In this document: in pieces, positions 11,434 to 24,258 of the stretch
Layout of the letters: each line of letters begins with the position of its first letter
Numbering within the stretch: position 1 is the stretch's first letter
DNA from: Smittia aterrima
Lineage: Eukaryota > Arthropoda > Insecta > Diptera > Chironomidae
DNA length: 64,000 nucleotides
Direction: 5' to 3'
Assembly: GCA_033063855.1 (NCBI GenBank)
Contig: CP093830.1
Span: 9,734,854 to 9,798,853 of the forward strand
The notes under the pieces: generated by a model
Database searches by the model: none
Told to the model about the DNA's origin: nothing
The model's input: the letters and a program-made list of their open reading frames with translations, nothing else
Made by a program: the position numbers and the translations under genes

Positions 11434-14400
11434 TAAAGCCACGTCCTTGAGTTTTCACTCCAACAAGATCGCAGGACAAGTGATTAGGGCATCGTCGTCA
11501 TCTCCACGCCTCCGAAAGGTTCCCTTTACAGATTTCAATATGAAAATTTCTTTTATTTGATCGAGATTTCTATTTTAGGTCTCGCTCTTGACTTTGACGT
11601 TTCGAAATAAATCGAAAACAAATTTAAAACTTCACTCCACGAGCGAAAACAAACACGAGAGTTTTTCCATCGCAATTTCAGTTTTAATAAGAGTCAGGAA
11701 AGTTTTTTCTTTCCATTTATTTATTTTCTTTACAGAAATATATTTCTTCATGTGGAAAATAAACATCAAGTTATTCTCTCACGAGATGAACCTTTGTGGG
11801 ACAACTTAGCAGTTAAAATTATAGCTCGCAATAACTTAAGTAGCTTTATGGTTTCTAATTTCCCCAAAGTGCGCAGCAGTGTCATTAATATGAAACTAAG
11901 GCCTCCATTTCCTGCAAGGATTAAACAAAATAATTACTCGTGAATTTAATTGCACTACAGCTTAGCTCTCATTTTGCTGAGTGGAATAGAGTGTAAGCCT
12001 TTCGTGTAATGACAATAAATATCGAGATCGAGTTCATTGCTTGTCGAACATCACGAAAATAAAACAAAAACCTTTTTGATGTTAGTCCACACGTTTTGTG
12101 GAATCATCGATGATTAAATAGAGAAAGTTTTGTTCTAAAAAAAGTTTTTAATTGCATGCTTGATAGGTCTGATAATTGCCCGGATTATCGGTGAAAAGCT
12201 CGTATAATTGCTTCTTTAACCGCTCTGAGAGCGACATCAAGTCGAATGTTATCGAGCATTCGAACAAGGTTAATTAGAGCTGATAGTTTAACGACTGTAC
12301 GACGATGTCATGAGCCAATCATTGTTTTGTTTCTTTATCAGATTATTGACTTTACTCATCAGCCGATGTTCTTGTTGTCTGACGAAAGCGCCTTAAGTTT
12401 ATTAATTACGAAATTTAGCATCACATCTCGAATAATCAGATTAATTATTTAATTAAAATTCGATTCTTTACTCCACTTTCCGAGCCATTTAATGAGCTTT
12501 CCGAATTGTTATTTCACGATTCATTACACAATTAAATTCACCCTCGAGGAAAAGAATGCTGTACAAATATTGTCTGCTTCTCTCTCGGTAAATAAAAGCG
12601 TCGAATCGAAACAAAAGCCGTGGGAGACATAAAGAAGAAGAATTAAAATCTGAAAGAGGATTGTAATTGAAATGAAAAGCTCTCTTTGGTAAGGCGAAGG
12701 CGGCGGAAAGCGAGATTTATAAACACAAATATTTGGTAGAGGAGATAATTTCTAACGCAAGCACAAATTTGCCCTCAGCGATTGACGAAACAAAAACGAA
12801 ACAATCTCGAAGATCGATCAAACGTTTCCTTCATCATAATTTGCTCGCGATGTCTTTCACTTCACTGATTTCTTCCCATCCTATTCGATTTGAGCTTCAC
12901 CCCTCCCAGCTAAGAAACCATAAAATGCCATCATCCGCTCTTTAATTCAAGACAACGACACGACGAGTTAAGCATTAAACGATACGATCTAATCTTATCG
13001 TCTTTTAAAAGACTTTGTTGATCGCTACAACAACAAAAGCATAAGTGAATTAATTTTTTTTGTAATTCAAAGAAAACATCCTCTGAGATTGCTTTGAAAT
13101 CTCGTCTCTCGTGCAAGTTGTTTTTCACGACATTATGATTAATAATTGAAGGGAGGACTTGGGGGAAAAAGGAAACGAATCCTAAGATGACACTCAAAAG
13201 TAAAGCACAGCTCTTAGCTTATAAGTAACCTTCAGAGTGCGGCTCGGTTTGCTCTAGCTCCTAAGACGCGATTCCAAGAAAATGGAAAATTCATTTAAAC
13301 CTTAAAGAGACGCAACTTTAAGCTTTTATTCGTATTAGGAATTTGTTCGTGAACTAGGTTTTTCTTTTCAAACAACAAATCGATTTGAAAAATGATTTTA
13401 AAAAATTCAAAGTCTTCTCATTTCCTGATTGGAGAACGTAGTCAAAGGAACGAACCTCATAGAGCTTGCAAAAGCTTTTCTTGTTCTGCGAGAAGGCTCA
13501 ATTTGTTGTTCGCGCAAATTCGTTGGGGTGAAAATATCTGCTACTCGGTTTAAGAACCCTCGATGATGATGAAGTTATGCTAGAAACATTTTACACAGCA
13601 AAAGTTTAAACTTTCAAAGTTCGAGACACGATTTCTTGTTAAGCTCTCGTTGCTCGAGACGCTTGCAAATTGATAGGGATTAAGCTGACAATTTATCAAT
13701 TCGAAAATGCCGTAAAAGCGTCAAGGGAAATCGTTTCGCCCGCATTTTCAAGAGCAAAGCAGTACCTTGAACGGTTGATTCATGACATATTTTCAATCAG
13801 ACTGAATCAAATTAATTTCCTATTGACGAGTCTTCCACCATTATTGTAACCTCGCAATAAAAACTTTGTAGCGACGACGATAAAAAGCAATAAAAGTTTT
13901 TTTTTGCGCGACGAGAGAGAATGGATTTATTAAAATATTCTTATATTTAAAGATAAAAGGAAAACGAAGTCGGGGAGAGGAATATGACAGTAAGCTCTTG
14001 AGAGATTGCTTTTCAAAACAGCAGTGAGAATATTAATGCCGTGCAAACATTTTCATTTAAATTTTCCTTTCCGCTCCAATCTTATTTCCCTAAACGAATA
14101 AGATTTAATTTTTCTCGATGCGTCGCTTTCATCTAAACATTCAATGAGAAGAGTGACGTTACTTTCGTTGCGCATCTGTCTCGAGAGTGAGTCGAAGGAA
14201 AATTGTAAATGGAAAATGTTTTTCTTTGTTGGGAAAAAATGAAAACTTAATCATGGCCATATTTCAAGTTTTACAATGTAGCAGCAACAAGTTGAGTGGC
14301 AGCTCGAGACGGTTTCTTTTTTAGAAGAAGCTCGACCGACTCATAAAATAATTTAAATTATAAAACTTTCGCGCGTGTTCCCTCAAAGAGGAAAGTAACA

Positions 14401-17400
14401 GATTTGTTTTTCCGACAAGAGATTTCTTGTCTTGATTTAGCGAGGGTTCAAGCGTCGGGTCAAAAACAAAAAAAAAATGTTGGCAAACAAATTCAGAACG
14501 CGATGTTCTGTTTTTTCGCGGAATTTGATCTTATCTCGCCTTTCGTATTTTATGTTGTTACCTTTTTCTGCGGCATTCAATCAAAAATCCCTCGCTACAA
14601 TTAACATCGTTTTCTTAAAGTCAAGAAAAAGGAAAAGTTTGTTATACAAATGAATCTTGTTGTGAGGATTGAGGAATCTCCTCTTATCTCTTCACTTTTT
14701 TAATTCGAAATCTTCTTCGATCGCATTCAAGAGAGGAGCCTTTTTCTCAACATTCTTTGACCCGTATAATTCACATTTGATTTATGATTTACGTGAAAAA
14801 GCTTTCTCAAGATGTTAATCTCCAAGTCAGTCACTCATTCCAGCTTTAATCGAGAAGTAAATCTCGTTATGACGCAAGCAAGAACTTACTCGAGAAAACA
14901 AATATCGCTCATGGAATCCCAGAAACTTTTGCACTGTGAAAGCTTAAGTTTCGAAAACTTTAAAGTGCGATATGTTCATCCAAAGCTTTTAGCACCAAAC
15001 AAAGCGCATTTCCACGAAATGGATAAGAAAGTTTTTGCATCGTCATGATGGAAGACATTATGAGAGAAATAGCGTGGAAATCCTTCACTGCTGTCTAAAG
15101 CATTTAGTTCCTTCCAACTTGTGCATCGTGATGTTATGAATTTCATTTTTCCCATTCAGTGAGCTTGAGAATTTGTGATTTTTAATTAAACAACAGTGAC
15201 TACTAGAAACGATAGGAGAATGTGCCATTGTTCGCCACGCGATCATGAATTAAAAACTTACTCCTAGCACGGAAAATTGTGAAAACTTCACTTTTCTCTT
15301 CCGTACATTCAACAGCATTAATGCTTTTATGTTGCTCCGTTTACCCAGCAAAGCTTTCAACTCGAGCTTCAACATTTCCACTCCCATTTCATTTACTCGC
15401 CCTCTCTCTCTCTCTCGTTCTTTTCCTGTCTCTACGTCCGATTCATAAGCTCGACAATGAATCGACAATTCAGTTTTTATGGCCCGAATAACCAACAAAC
15501 AAATATTTACGAATGGGATCGCAACAATTTTCTTCCGTACGCCCTCTTGACAGTCTTGACCGCATCATCAATTCACCTTCACAATCTCATCGATCAGAAC
15601 TCGGGGTGGGAGCAATCGTAATGCAAAAAGCAAATAAATGAGCGCAATCGACGTCAGTAAGTTGAAGCTTTAAAGGGAAGACTTCTAAGTTGGAATATTT
15701 AAACGAGAAAACTTTGAAATGCAAGAGAAAATCGAAACTTTCCACCGACGCTCATAGAATTCTCAGTTAGGCGATGCTAATGAATTATGAATGACGGAAC
15801 CCTTTAGTTTATTTCTTGAGGATGATTTTTTTTTTCATTTGCGCCGAAGTTGATTTCTAATGAAATCTACGAAAAGGTTTGCAAGCCCTAAAATTTGAGT
15901 GAATATAAACAAAGACGGAGGAGCAAGAAGCTTCGCCAGTATCATGAGAACGAATTCGATGTTTTGTATTCTTCCTCGACGAGAGATTCGCTCTAACAAT
16001 AAACATCTCGAGATATCCTCAAGAGATTTCAAGGTTAAAAGGCGAGGGGTGTTCGAAATGCGATGAACCCAATTATCAAGCTTGTTCTCGTCGATTTTCT
16101 TTTTGTGAACTCTTGGAAATTAAATCAAATGCGAAAGGGACATTGGAAAGGAGTTTGTTGTTAAATGATCTTAATTAATTTGTTGAGCTATGAGCTAAAA
16201 GGATTTTTATTTAATTTTGATTTTTTTAAAGAATTCCGGGGATGAAAATTCCAACGTGAAAGGATGTTGAACATTGATTGTTTTCATTGGCTTTAGGTAA
16301 AGCTTTTTTGTACCATTGAAGGCGTTCAACGTTTCTCGGCGACGCGCTAAGGGTGAAGAGAAATGTAAATTTAATTGCAATAAAGATTCTCTCTAATTGC
16401 AAATTTGTAAGCTCGGAATTCCTTTTTCTAGGAAAATTCAAAGCTATAAGCATTCTTATGTCTCATTAACTTCAGACTAACAGTTCGTTAACTTAGATTT
16501 AATTTGCGACACGCTCTGGAACGTTAGCTCTACGAGTGAAAGTTATAGTTGAGTCTGCATTCTTTCGGAGGGTGAGCAAGCAAGAGATTTTAAGCTTCAG
16601 TTAGTTACACAGAGTTTAGTTTGACGTTAGTCACAAACTGCAAGCTTAACGTAATTTAATCTCGGATAAAATTTTTAAATTGTAACCTTTGAATCAGAAA
16701 ACTTTCGTGAACGAGCATAACTTGGATTTCTCGCTTCAAAACATTCGAAAACAGATTTATCAGACTACAAATTGAAAATCCATCGTAAAAAGTTTTGAAA
16801 TCGAATTCGTTTCAGCTTTCAGTACCGTTCGTTTATCTTGTCAGAAATGTCGCAGAAGAAAACAATTTTTCACGACGAAAGACAAACATCACGAAGTGAA
16901 AAATCGATAAAAGAAGGAAGACATTCGCCATTCTGCAGCGAAATATTGATTTTGACGTTTATCAACATTTACATAATCGTTGAACATGGATGAAAACACA
17001 TTGCGTTGACATTATTGTTGAGGCCGAGACATATCAGACGAAAGAATATCAGATTTCAATGAAGAAAACATTCACAATTGTGTTGACAACAAAGACTGGA
17101 ATGACAATCCTCAGTCGTTTTAAGAACTACAATGGCTTTTGAATTCAAAGGAAAGGAAGGAAAACGAAGAAGCCTCTCTCGTCTCTCTGACTTTTAAATT
17201 TTCAACAGAAATCGCTGGAAAAGCTCATTCAAGCGGAATTCCTCTCGATGAAAATTGATTTTCCTTTCATTTTCACACGAACCATTTCTTTTGTCGTAGC
17301 TACTCATGATTCGAACTCAGATAGAAATTTGCGTCTTGACAATCTCACTCGATGCTGCTTCAGCTCCCGCTGCTTCTCTCTCATCCTTTTTTCATTTTTG

Positions 17401-17747
17401 TTTGTTCGAAGTTTAATGTTTTGCGAGTGAGTGTCTCAATTGTTTGCTACATGAGGAAAGCTTAGTAAAAGATTGAGCAGACTCTTCACTCCATATCGTT
17501 GTTAACATCTAACATCGTTACCATGCAAACCCTGAAGCTCTCTCTTCCTGAATACCCAACGTGACGATGTTGGAAAGAAAAAGAAAAGTTCTCTATCGAA
17601 TGAGTAAAAAAGAGCTTTCTCAGCTAATTGTTTCAAGAGACTTAAGGGGAGGAAGTCAGAGGAATGCTTAATATTAAAAGATGTAATGTGAAAATTTGCT
17701 CCTTTGATGTAGCTTGAGTTGCAATCTGTGACAAAGAAAGTTTGCTC

Positions 17748-17770
17748 ATATAGACAATGTCTATATAAAA
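17748..17770 (+). promoter_or_regulatory. 9-bp perfect inverted repeat fused to a TATA-like box
   Basis: Arms atatagaca (17748-17756) and tgtctatat (17758-17766) are separated by one base. The right arm runs directly into tatataaaa, which resembles a TATA box reading to the right. No gene follows within several kilobases, so a functional promoter is speculative; a chance palindrome in AT-rich DNA is the alternative. Confidence 0.25.
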
Positions 17771-20064
17771 AGAATCTCGTTTCACCGCAAAAAGCTATTT
17801 AAATTACTGGCTTAGAATTGCTTGGCGGAGCTACAAAGACCAACGAAGGCAGGAAGGGAGAATAAAACAATTTCATGCTTCCTTTCGACACGAAAAACTT
17901 TTAATTGAAGTAAATGAAGTCTCGGAGTGAGTTTCGAGTTCTCAAAGCTCGCCACTTCCTTGCGCCATCGATTTTCCGGTCAATGAAGAAGTTAATGGCT
18001 AAACTGAAATGACCAGATGCTTTTGAAGACGAGAAGAAGTGGACGCGTCCATTAAGAGCTTTGAAAGAAATGACACAAAGAGTTTTATTGGTTTCTTTTC
18101 TTCGAGAAAACTTTTATGGGCTTTGTGTGAAACCAAAACGATTAGCATCGTTTCGAAGTTCCTCTCAGTGCACTTGAGACAACTTGAACATCATCCGATG
18201 ACTAATAAAAAACACACTCAGACACAGAAAAAAATTAATTAATGATGATGTCGAATGTTATTGCGTTTCTCTCCTTACAAATCGATATTTTCAGTGTATT
18301 GCGTGGAAATTTTTTTGTTCGTTTCATTAGAACGTAACGAAAGACGCAAGGCAAGCAAGCATATTCGCCCTTCGAGAGATTTACTGATGTTTATAACGCG
18401 AAAACATCCCTGAAGCCGTAAATTGAGACGATTAGAAGCTTTTTTATTGAGAAAGTCTGGAATCTAATACACAATTCATTTTGTATTTGTTTTAAAGTTT
18501 CACGTTTGAAAAATTGATTTTTGACTTTAACGAAAAGCTCGACCAACAAGAAATTTCTTAATTTACTTTACACGCGATTCACAAAATCCTTTTCTGTTGT
18601 TTTAATCCGAAAATCGATGACGATTTTAAATAAATTTTAGATTCACGTGGCATCGTAATGAGTCGCGAATCGTAATGGAATTGAAGCACGATAACATGTT
18701 GAGCGTTATTGCAGTTTTAATTCATTTAGACATCAATTATTGAATGCGACGATGAAGTGCTTAGCGGGAAACGGAACGAGCTACCGCGTGAAATTATTGA
18801 CACGATTGTTAAATTAACATTCGTAGGAGTGAAGTTTTCCCGAAATTTATAAAATTCCCATCGCGGATATTTGTTCACGATCTGCGACAAAAATCAAAGC
18901 AACTTGAGACTCTCAACAGCAGACACGAAAAAGCTTTTCTATGTTTTGAAGTCATGTAGGGAAATCTTCAAAAGAAAAAAAGCTCGAAAAGAGAAACTGT
19001 TCATCATTCGCTGACATAACAATATCATTCTGTCATTAATCAATTTGCATTGACTTTGATATTGAATCAATCACAAAAAAAGCCGCGAAAGGGAAGTAAG
19101 AAAATTTTCGCTTCATCATCAAATAAATCGCAGAAAATCGCTTCACACACATCGTAAAAACACCTCGAAACTCAAATTTAATTCATTCGAAAATCATTCG
19201 CCATAAAACGACGAACCATTAAAAAGTGCTCCTGATAAAACAAAGCCGCCCGAGAACCAACAATTTTACGCTTGTTTAGCATTCCTTGAATAAATTTTAC
19301 CTGGAAAAATTTCTCGCTTTAAACGATTCTTCTCAGCTCCTCTGTTGTTGTTCAAATAAATTTGAGCGGTGAAAGTGAAGGAATTTCCATTCTCTTGAGC
19401 GACTAACTTGTTCAGGGCACAATAAACTTTTCTTCACTTCCTCAATCGATTTTCCTTTTTCACCTCACGAAAATATAAAACTTAACTCGAACTATCTCTC
19501 TCTCTCTTCCTCACTTCATGAAAGTGTAATTAATTGTTGGCAATGTTTGCTATGGCGTTTGTGTTTCAATGAAATGCACTCATTCGCCCATATGAGTCAT
19601 TGTGAAACCATGTAAATGGCCCTCATAACGCCTATGAATGAACGATAATTATTCCAATTTGAGGAGAAACTCAAACACGCTCGGCTTGCAATTTTCTATG
19701 TTTATCGATCACAAAAATTGAGTTTTTCTTTCTTTCGTTTATTTTATTGTTGCTCCGACAATTTGTTTGTCTTTATTTCATTTTTCACCTGTCGGAAGAA
19801 AAGTTTCTTGCTCCGTAAGTTGCTCCATCAACTTTTAACGCTCAACAAGCAGAAATTTCAGCAAACTCGACTCATATTTATGACTTAATTGATCTTAATT
19901 GTCTATTGATTAACTTTATGAACTTTTGCACTCCCAAAAAAAATATTTTTGGTCTCGCTTTAAGCTTGTGGCTGTGTTCGTCGAAAGAATAAATTTTTAA
20001 TGCGGTTAAAGCTTCCTTCTAACTTTACAAGCAGATTCAACATGTAAGAGAAATTCCACTTCGA

Positions 20065-20315
20065 TCTACGATCCAACAGTTTTGCTATCTCAAATGAAAC
20101 TGAAAACGTTGTCGGCGAGAAGAATAAAAGTTTCAGAATATTCATGAACCTTTCGTGTCTCAACTACAGCGCATGACGGCAAATGTGCCTCGTGTTTTTG
20201 TCTCTGTGACAACCGAAGCTTCCAATGACGATGACGCCAACAACGACGACGTCGATGATGATCGAACGAAGGTACGAAGCAATAAATTCTCTTGCACATT
20301 TTCCCCGGTCAAGGA
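20065..20315 (+). repeat. Left copy of inner inverted repeat
   Basis: The reverse complement matches 24015-24258, with pairing sum about 44315. Shared blocks include gcatgacggcaaatgtg, catgaacctttcgtgtctc and tgcacattttccccggtcaag. Substitutions and small gaps are visible, so the pair is more diverged than the outer one. Short frames occur in both copies but no known domain; it could be a decayed mobile element or an old duplicated exon. Confidence 0.8.
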
Positions 20316-23300
20316 GACAAATAAACTTTTATCAACATTCGTCGCGCGAAAAGAAAATCAAAAGCCACTTTCGAGTGGTAATGACAGTTTCATTAAGTGT
20401 TGAAAATTGTTTGAAAACAAATACTTGACAAAAACTCATCAGAGTGAAAAATGCAATTAAATTCACAACAGACTGAGAAGGGAAAAGTTTTTTTTACTCG
20501 AGGGAAAAGCAATTAAAAGAGATTTATCAATTGAACCACAAACCCAGCTGAAGACAAGAATAGTTTCAAGTTGAAATCTACGTTGCTAGTCGATTGCCAC
20601 AAAGAGAAGCTAGATCCGGGAGAATATTCCGCTTCATTATGCAAAGTTTCTGTTGAAAAGAAAAACATGGAAAAGCAAGCAAACAATTTTCCTAAACGAT
20701 AGATTGGCGAATGATGCAAATTCAACTTGCGACGTTCGTTTGTTTATGCGCATTTTAAATTTGTTTGTAAAGCTGGAAAATTCTGCACGACTTTTCGAAT
20801 TGAGGAGCTTGCGATAAGAAAAAGTTTCGATGCATTACACGCTAATTATAAATTGACGTTTCTCTTCGGATTATTGCAATCTCTCGTCGTGTGAATGACC
20901 TCTCTGTGCACGCTTTGCATTTATCGCTTGAGTTAATGATTATTCCTTATCGAATTTTGCATTTCCGAAAAAAACGCGTCGGAGAACCTTCCCCCGAGTG
21001 ACCTTTAAATTTTTTTTTTCGCAAAGAAAGAATCATTTAAAGTCTCAAATACACGCGCAGGAAGAAATCTCAACGTTCAAGCCTCTTTTTTTTTCATTAC
21101 TTACCATTCGTGGCGCAACCGGATTCTTCAGCTCGCGAGATCTTTATTTTGTTATATTTTTTTTTTCGTTTGATGAATTCCACTTTTTCTTGTTAAACTC
21201 ACTCAATGACGTTTGATAAATGAAACTGCTCTCTTTTATCAGCCTAATTTCATTTCACTTCATTGCAATTCAACCGACGCAAATATTGAACTTTTTGCAC
21301 AAGCAGCTGATAACAAACTAACCGAAAGTGCTTTCGTCAACAAATCAATTCGTCAAGGTTGTTGCACGTCTATTAGTAGCTTTCTACCTTCGCGCCTTTC
21401 TTCGTCTCTCAGGTGTTTGATAAGAGCACGATTAGGTCGCGCGATTGGCTCGTGATCACGTCGCGGATTCACGCTGAGCGAGAGAAATACTAGAAAAACA
21501 AGAAAGAAGTCATCTTTCAAGAATTCACATTCCTCAAATCCACTTGGTGTCAAAAACAGGCTTGTCGCAAGTCAGCGGCGACACAAAAATTGTCTTCTTC
21601 GTCTTATTCACTTTAAATATTTCTTCTACTTTGCAATGTATCTCACTCACTCCTCCTCTTAATGTAATTATTCAAATGTTTAATTTAATTATCATTCAAA
21701 GAGTTGTAGAGCTATCGTGAGATGTGTGGCGATTTGAAAACAAATAAACACTCATTAGAGACTTGTCTTGTGTTACGGAGGAATAAATTATCACATTAAC
21801 GCACAACTCGCGACACTGATCAGAATCGCAGAATCGTTTCTCTCGAGAGGCGCGCAGATCTCCGATGCACTCTTTTCTCGCGTGTGCTTCTCGCTTTTCG
21901 CAATGCCTGACCTCAAATAAAATATAAACTCATTAGGCTGGTGAATTGTCGCTGAGCTAATTTCCTCAAAATCGTTTCAGTTTTATTCACTTTGCTTTTG
22001 CTCTTATCAGCCGAGTCGATTCACTATTTGCTTAGTTATATTGTCGTAAGTTTATAGTTTGTTCTTGAAAGTGTACACAATTTAATGACTTAACTTCCAA
22101 TCAAGTTCTTAACTGGAAAAAATTTGCAAATCACTTTGGACCTTCAACTACTTTTCACACAATAAATTCCAAAAGTTGTTTCGAACGAAAACTTCAATGA
22201 TAATTATTCAGATTAATTTAATTAAAATTTTCGTTTCTGCCTCTTTATTTTTATTATTATTTAAGCAGACACTGCCGAGCATTGATAATGACGATGCCAA
22301 ACCGCGCTGACGACTGGCGAGCGAAGAAAATATAAAAATTTTACTCGCAGTCAGAGTTTCATGTGCGACTGTGATGGTTTACGTGTGATTTTGAGTGTAT
22401 TCTCTTTAGAGATATGTCTACATTCATACGACATAACTTCATCGAGCTGCTGATGAACTCGAACAAATAAAAAAAAACTTTTTGTCATTTCGATGCAATT
22501 GGAATAAAGGAAAATTCTACATTCAATAAAGTCACTTCGATTCGATTATCCTAACGAATCGTGCCAACAGACGTCATCGTCAAATCTTTTAGCGATTCAA
22601 TTTAACAGATAGCAACAGAAATCACAGCACTCAAAAGCTTAAGAGGCTCGCAATCTAGCAAAGTAAACTTTTGATAATCAATTTGAGGGATTTACAGCGA
22701 ACAATTACGAATTCGGATGCGATTTGAGAGTGTTTGTAGTTTGATAAGAAAGAACTCGTTTCAAAAGAATTCTTTCTGTATTCAGATAAATGTTTCAATA
22801 ATGTTTGTGAACGAGCGCTAACACGAACAGCTCCATTCTGATTCTGGAAGTTAAAGATGATAAAGAGAAACTTTATTCATTGTTAAGCGAACGAACGAAC
22901 ACATCTCAAGAAGGAATAAAAATATTGAATTATTGTAATGTCACATTTCGACATTAGCAACAAATCAAGGCTCAGCTGGCGCTAAGCTAAGCTAGACGCA
23001 AAAAAAAATCATTCAAATGAGATTCGATTATCGATCAATAATTATAGAGAACCAGCAGGCGAAGATCAATTTGTAGACACGACGCCAGAGATTTCTCGAT
23101 TCGTTCTAGTTTTTCTCTTCTCTCCTTCACGCCGAGTATCAGTCGACAATGTCGCGAGCTCACAAGTCTCGTCGAAACATTAGAATCTCTTCAAGCTCGA
23201 GGTTGATGAACTTAACTTCGACATGACACAGTCGAGTTGCACTTACACGGTCATTCAAAGTTTAAATTGAATTAGCCTCGTTACATAAGAGAAACCGACT

Positions 23301-24014
23301 AATGACAATGTCTGCTGTGGATTATTTGAAAACGACGTGATGGCAGAGGAGAATAATTTGTAAGGAAAGTTAAATAAATTTCAAAACCTCTTAGCAAATT
23401 TATTTTTCAAAGGAGATAAAATGTTTCCAAGGTTCTCAGCTCTTCCCTCATCAAAAACTAATTTTTTCCACAAACACTGACGTTCTTTGTCTTGTCTCTC
23501 AACCATTAAATGATTTCTACATTTTAATCTCATCATTAAAGTGAAAAGTTTGTTGCAAAATGTTTTTCGCTTAAAACTGTTACTTCCGATTTAATTAAAA
23601 GTTTCTGCATCCTCTCTCAACGGAAAGCTTAATGTGATTGCATTTAACTTGAGAAGCTTTAAATTTTTGTAATTAATTTCTTTCCTTTGAAAAAAGCTTG
23701 ACAAAGAAAAGCTCAGTGTTGACATCTTAAAGCTCTCTCGAGCTCCCATCAAAAGCAAACAATGAAAATTATTCAATATCATTTCCCTTTCCTTGCTTTT
23801 CTTCTCTCTCTGCGGCTTTGTTGGGAAAATGGGTTTTAATTGTTTTTCTGTTTGATTTAATCTTGAAACGAATGAAAGTCCTGAATATTTAAATAAGAAC
23901 TTAATTCAAATAAGCAAAGCTTAAAGTTTAGTTTTCAATTTGTCATATACTTTTCTATTTGATATGAGAATTCTCTCACTCCAATTATTCAAAGCCTCGT
24001 GAATTAAATGAATA

Positions 24015-24258
24015 TCCTTGACCGGGGAAAATGTGCAAGAGAATTTATTGCTTTGAACTTTGTTCGATCATCATCGACGTTGTTGGCGTCATCGTCATTA
24101 GAAGCTTTGGTTGTCACAGAGACATGTCACATTTGCCGTCATGCGCTGTAGTTGAGACACGAAAGGTTCATGAATATTCTGAAACTTTTATTCTTCTCGC
24201 TGATAACGTTTTCAGTTTCATTTGAGTTAGCAAATCTGTTGGATCTCGTCGGATTGCT
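24015..24258 (-). repeat. Right copy of inner inverted repeat
   Basis: This is the inverted partner of 20065-20315, about 3.7 kb away. It begins at cttgaccggggaaaatgtgc and fades after gttggatc near 24245. Relative to the left copy it has lost short stretches, for example in the GAC/GAT-rich part near 24070-24110. No target-site duplication is evident at its edges by eye. Confidence 0.8.

Noticed and set aside
15250..15498. 82-codon minus-strand frame in the desert with an ERERERGR stretch
   Set aside because: The stretch comes from a (CT)n microsatellite; nothing else supports a gene.
20090..20299. Frames with CRIYC starts in both copies of the inner inverted repeat, read as a protein family
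   Set aside because: The frames differ after a few codons between copies because of indels, so no shared protein is maintained.
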